This document shows, one piece after another, positions 61,327-64,000 of a DNA stretch of 64,000 bases (position 1 is its first letter; each line of letters opens with the position of its first letter). Location of the stretch: NCBI RefSeq assembly GCF_001613005.1, contig NZ_BDBN01000018.1, positions 1 through 64,000 of the forward strand, given 5' to 3'. Below the pieces are notes generated by a model. The model worked only from the letters and a program-made list of their open reading frames with translations, had not been told where the DNA came from and ran no database searches. A program made the translations under genes and the position numbers. This DNA is from Nocardia nova NBRC 15556 (GTDB lineage Bacteria > Actinomycetota > Actinomycetes > Mycobacteriales > Mycobacteriaceae).

Positions 61327-61809
61327 TCACGATCGGGGTCGGTCGGGGTGAGCGGCGCGCCACCTGAGCAACCCGGCGATCAGCGCGTCGACTTGGCTGC
61401 CCGACAGGATAACTGTGCCGCATCGCGCGGGTTCGGTGATCGAGAATCTGAGCTCGTCCTCCGATATCGCCGGTTGCTCGCAGCCGAGCAGCGGTGCTTC
61501 GGCCGCGATATACCCGTCGAGCATCGTCCCGATGTAGTAGGCGGGGTTGTCGTCGGGGCCGAAGGTGAGCCGACTGCCCAGCATGCGATCGACGATCGCG
61601 TGGATCTCGGGGATGACCTGTTCCGGCGGCCGGCCCGAATCGCGTGCGTGTTCCTCGATCATCGCAGCGAGCGGGCCGGTGGGATCGCTACTGGCGGAGA
61701 CGATTTCATCGATACTGTGGCAGTTCCAGTCGATGTCGCCGTGCTCCATCCGGTCGGTGATTACCGACATCAGGCGGACTGCCAGGTCCTTGTCGGTGTG
61801 TCGGGGCAT
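61327..61809 (-). CDS. Hypothetical protein upstream of CHAP gene
   Basis: A 160-residue acidic protein (MPRHTDKDLAVRLMSVITDR, then YYIGTMLDGYIAAEAPLLG and GTVILSGSQVDALIAGLLRW). No recognised domain. It lies 19 bp before the CHAP gene on the same strand, so it may be its chaperone, partner or immunity protein. AAAGG precedes the ATG by eight bases. Confidence 0.65.
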   Translation of the reverse strand: MPRHTDKDLAVRLMSVITDRMEHGDIDWNCHSIDEIVSASSDPTGPLAAMIEEHARDSGRPPEQVIPEIHAIVDRMLGSRLTFGPDDNPAYYIGTMLDGYIAAEAPLLGCEQPAISEDELRFSITEPARCGTVILSGSQVDALIAGLLRWRAAHPDRPRS

Positions 61810-61834
61810 GCGGTCGGCCTTTCGGATACGGGTC

Positions 61835-63247
61835 TCACCCGCCGACGGTGTGGCTGGGCGTAGCGGAAGGGACAGATGTGGTTCGGCGATGTCGTTGATG
61901 GACCAACCCCGCGCATATCGCCGCTGCCGTCACGACTGTGGTCAGTGCCAGGGAGTTTCGCGTCGCGGAGGTGAAGGCCATGGCCGCCACGATGGTGACC
62001 AGCGCCGCGGCCACCAGATACGACAGGTAAGGGTGCCCCCACATTCGAACTCCGCGTTCGAAATCGACGTCGGCTCGCGCGTTGCGACGAGAGACGATTT
62101 GCGTGGCGCAAATGCAGAGATAGACCACGACGGCCACCGAGCCCGACGAGTTCAACAAGAAGGTGAACACCGCGCCCGTCGGCAGGAAGTAGTTGGCGCC
62201 GACCGCGACGAATCCCGCACTGGCGGCGGCGAGCACCGCCGCGACGGGCACGGCGGATGCTCCTGGGCGGCCGAGGAGCGCCGGCGCCTCCCCGCGCTGG
62301 GCCAGCGAGAACAACATCCGCGAGGACGAGTAGATGCCTGAATTGAGGCACGACAGTACGGAAGTGAGCACGATGAGATTCATCACCGTCCGCGCTCCGG
62401 GGAGCCCCAGTGTGGAAAGAACTGCGGTATAGGGACTCTCGGTGACCACGGCGGCATCCCAAGGCAGCAACGTGACCACGACGAGCACGGAACCCACGTA
62501 GAAAATCACGATACGCCAAGCGACACTGCGCATGCTGCGCCTGACCGCGCGGCCGGGATCGGCGGCCTCACCGGCGGCGATGGTGACCAGTTCGGTGCCG
62601 AAATAGGAGAAGAACACCGTCAGCACGGCCACCAGTACGGGGCCCCCGCCGCGAGGGAACAATCCGCCGTGTCCGAGCAGGTTCGTGGTGCCCGGTGAGC
62701 TGTGATGGGGCAGCAGCCCGAGAATCGCGGCACCGCCGATACCAATGAACAAGACGATCGCGGTGACCTTGATCAGCGCGAACCAGAACTCGAACCGAGC
62801 GAACGAGGTGACCGCGGTCAAGTTCACCGCGGTGAGGGCGGTCATGAAGCCCAGAGCGGCGAGCCAGGTGGGCACCGCGGGCGCGAGCTGGTGCGCGATC
62901 GCAGCGCCGGCGATCGCCTCGAAAGCCACTGTGACACACCAGTGGTAGGCGTAGAGCCATCCGACGGCGAGGCCCGCCCACGAACCCAGCTCCCGTGAGG
63001 CGTAGGCGGAGAACGAACCCGTGGCCGGGTGGGCGGTGGCGAGTTCGGCGAGCATCCGCATGACGAGCACCACCAGCAGTCCGGTGCACAGATATACGAG
63101 CACGATCCCCGGCCCGACGGCCGAAATCGTTGCACCACTGCCGACGAACAGTCCGGCGCCGATGACGCCGCCGATACCGATCATCGTCATCTGGCGGGTG
63201 CTGATGGCGCGTTGGAGGTTTTCCGACGTGGACAGCGAGGTGGGCAC
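61835..63247 (-). CDS. Amino-acid permease, APC superfamily
   Basis: A 470-residue transporter with 12 membrane segments. The APC signature MTMIGIGGVIGAGLFVGSGA near 20-39 starts helix 1; GSFSAYASRELGSWAGLAVG and YFGTELVTIAAGEAADPGRA near 225-245 are typical of the AAT family (GABA, aromatic or lysine permeases). Substrate not readable. GTG at 63247 with a GGAAGAAGG site; the ORF upstream of it is not conserved-looking. Divergent from the enoyl-CoA hydratase gene. Confidence 0.9.
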   Translation of the reverse strand: MPTSLSTSENLQRAISTRQMTMIGIGGVIGAGLFVGSGATISAVGPGIVLVYLCTGLLVVLVMRMLAELATAHPATGSFSAYASRELGSWAGLAVGWLYAYHWCVTVAFEAIAGAAIAHQLAPAVPTWLAALGFMTALTAVNLTAVTSFARFEFWFALIKVTAIVLFIGIGGAAILGLLPHHSSPGTTNLLGHGGLFPRGGGPVLVAVLTVFFSYFGTELVTIAAGEAADPGRAVRRSMRSVAWRIVIFYVGSVLVVVTLLPWDAAVVTESPYTAVLSTLGLPGARTVMNLIVLTSVLSCLNSGIYSSSRMLFSLAQRGEAPALLGRPGASAVPVAAVLAAASAGFVAVGANYFLPTGAVFTFLLNSSGSVAVVVYLCICATQIVSRRNARADVDFERGVRMWGHPYLSYLVAAALVTIVAAMAFTSATRNSLALTTVVTAAAICAGLVHQRHRRTTSVPSATPSHTVGG

Positions 63248-63419
63248 GGTGGCGCCTTCTTCCTGAACCTCTGGGCGGTGACCCAGGTAATCGCTTGCCC
63301 CCCTTATGAAACACGCCATTCCCACGGGATGCAAGAGAAGTTGCATAGAAACTGTTTTGTGCAACTATTGCTTGCAGCCGGCGTAGCCGTGCTCGAGCCG
63401 ACGAAGGGACATACCGACC

Positions 63420-64000
63420 GTGACGACAGTGGTGACGACTCGATCCGACGATCTGATGACGCTGACCTTGAACCGCCCGGATCGACTGAACGCGGTCAGC
63501 GAGACGATGTACGAAACACTGATCGAGCAACTGACTCTTGCCGATTCCGCACCAGAGGTCCGCGCCGTCGTCATCACCGGCGCGGGACGCGCCTTCTGTG
63601 TCGGCGCCGACATGAAAGCCCACAGCTCCGGCACCCGCGACCGCTCCGACCGCGAGCGCTACCTGCTGCTGGCGCAGACAGTGTGTGAGCGGATACAGAC
63701 GATGAACACCCCGGTAGTCGCCGCCGTCAACGGCTACGCGCTCGGAGCGGGCGCTGAAATCGCCGTCAGCGCAGACTTTCTCGTCGTCGCGTCGGATGCT
63801 CGGATCGGCTTCCCGGAGGTCGGCCTCGGCACCTTCGTGGGCGGCGGAGTCACACACCGCCTACCGCGGCTCGTGGGCCTGCGCCGCGCCACCGAACTGC
63901 TCTTGCTCGGTGAACGATTCAGCGGAGCGGACGCGCACGCGTGGGGTCTGGCGTATCTGGCGGTGGACAGTGGCAGCGTCGTCGCAGCGGCTCAGGCGCT
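63420..64000 (+). CDS. Enoyl-CoA hydratase/isomerase, partial at window end
   Basis: The first about 193 residues of a crotonase-fold protein, cut off by the window. LTLNRPDRLNAVSETMYETL is near 13-32, the CoA oxyanion-hole motif GAGRAFCVGADMKA near 55-68, and GYALGAGAEIAVSADF near 106-121. It hydrates enoyl-CoA in fatty-acid or aromatic catabolism; the variant glutamates cannot be judged fully. I chose the first of three clustered GTG codons, behind GAAGGG; GTG at 63429 and 63432 are alternatives. Confidence 0.85.
   Translation, partial: MTTVVTTRSDDLMTLTLNRPDRLNAVSETMYETLIEQLTLADSAPEVRAVVITGAGRAFCVGADMKAHSSGTRDRSDRERYLLLAQTVCERIQTMNTPVVAAVNGYALGAGAEIAVSADFLVVASDARIGFPEVGLGTFVGGGVTHRLPRLVGLRRATELLLLGERFSGADAHAWGLAYLAVDSGSVVAAAQA

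Noticed and set aside
59943..61367. 474-codon plus-strand open frame
   Set aside because: Antisense to the CHAP gene and the start of dhaK; low-complexity translation.
1..64000. CRISPR arrays, tRNA, rRNA and intact insertion sequences
   Set aside because: I looked for regularly spaced repeats, tRNA-like cloverleaf ends, rRNA-like conserved blocks and DDE or serine transposase genes and found none convincing.

Overview
The window is high-GC actinobacterial DNA. Its gene content points to a Nocardia-like member of the Mycobacteriales: homologues of the mycobacterial dormancy proteins Rv0571c, Rv0079 and Rv2626c (Hrp1), many GTG starts, GlxA and TetR regulators, secreted lipases and a GH172 family enzyme. 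This assignment is inference from gene families. I see no rRNA, tRNA, CRISPR array or intact insertion sequence.

Region by region. (1) 0.1-9.1 kb is a stress/dormancy island: DUF2267 protein, phosphoribosyltransferase-hydrolase fusion, a second PRPP synthetase, an Rv0079-type hibernation factor, PolX, an FtsH paralogue, a DUF1918 protein and an Hrp1-like CBS protein. Two sites resemble the DosR box. (2) 9.1-33 kb is a mosaic of secreted lipases, one-gene regulators, HD-domain genes, reductase-like enzymes, an ECF sigma factor and an atypical protein kinase. It also holds several decayed gene fragments and a dispersed short repeat. (3) 33-41.5 kb holds an alpha/beta hydrolase and a compact pentose/polyol operon: beta-propeller glycosidase, FucI-type isomerase, two FGGY kinases, GH172 enzyme and zinc dehydrogenase. 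It has no transporter or regulator of its own. (4) 41.6-46.5 kb is a three-gene cassette, visibly richer in A/T than its flanks. It encodes a small winged-helix-like protein, an SMC/ABC ATPase with a CxxC...CxxC zinc hook, and a large protein ending in a PD-(D/E)XK nuclease. It resembles the ABC-three-component/Lamassu logic of anti-phage systems and is the best candidate for an undescribed system here. (5) 46.7-52 kb is accessory DNA: a SLOG-type protein, an XRE-TPR regulator with a direct-repeat operator, and a chain of tiny overlapping genes ending in a coiled-coil protein with a nuclease-like N-terminus. (6) 52.3-64 kb has a stand-alone arginyl-tRNA synthetase, a cold-shock-domain protein, an MFS drug exporter, an AbiE type IV toxin-antitoxin pair behind a large palindrome, DhaKL, a CHAP amidase lacking a signal peptide, an amino-acid permease and the start of an enoyl-CoA hydratase gene.

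The dormancy genes would jointly protect ribosomes, nucleotide pools, DNA and membrane proteins during hypoxia or starvation. The pentose operon would feed arabinose- or arabitol-type sugars into the pentose phosphate pathway. The accessory block at 41.6-52 kb, with AbiE at 57 kb, looks like a small defence neighbourhood.
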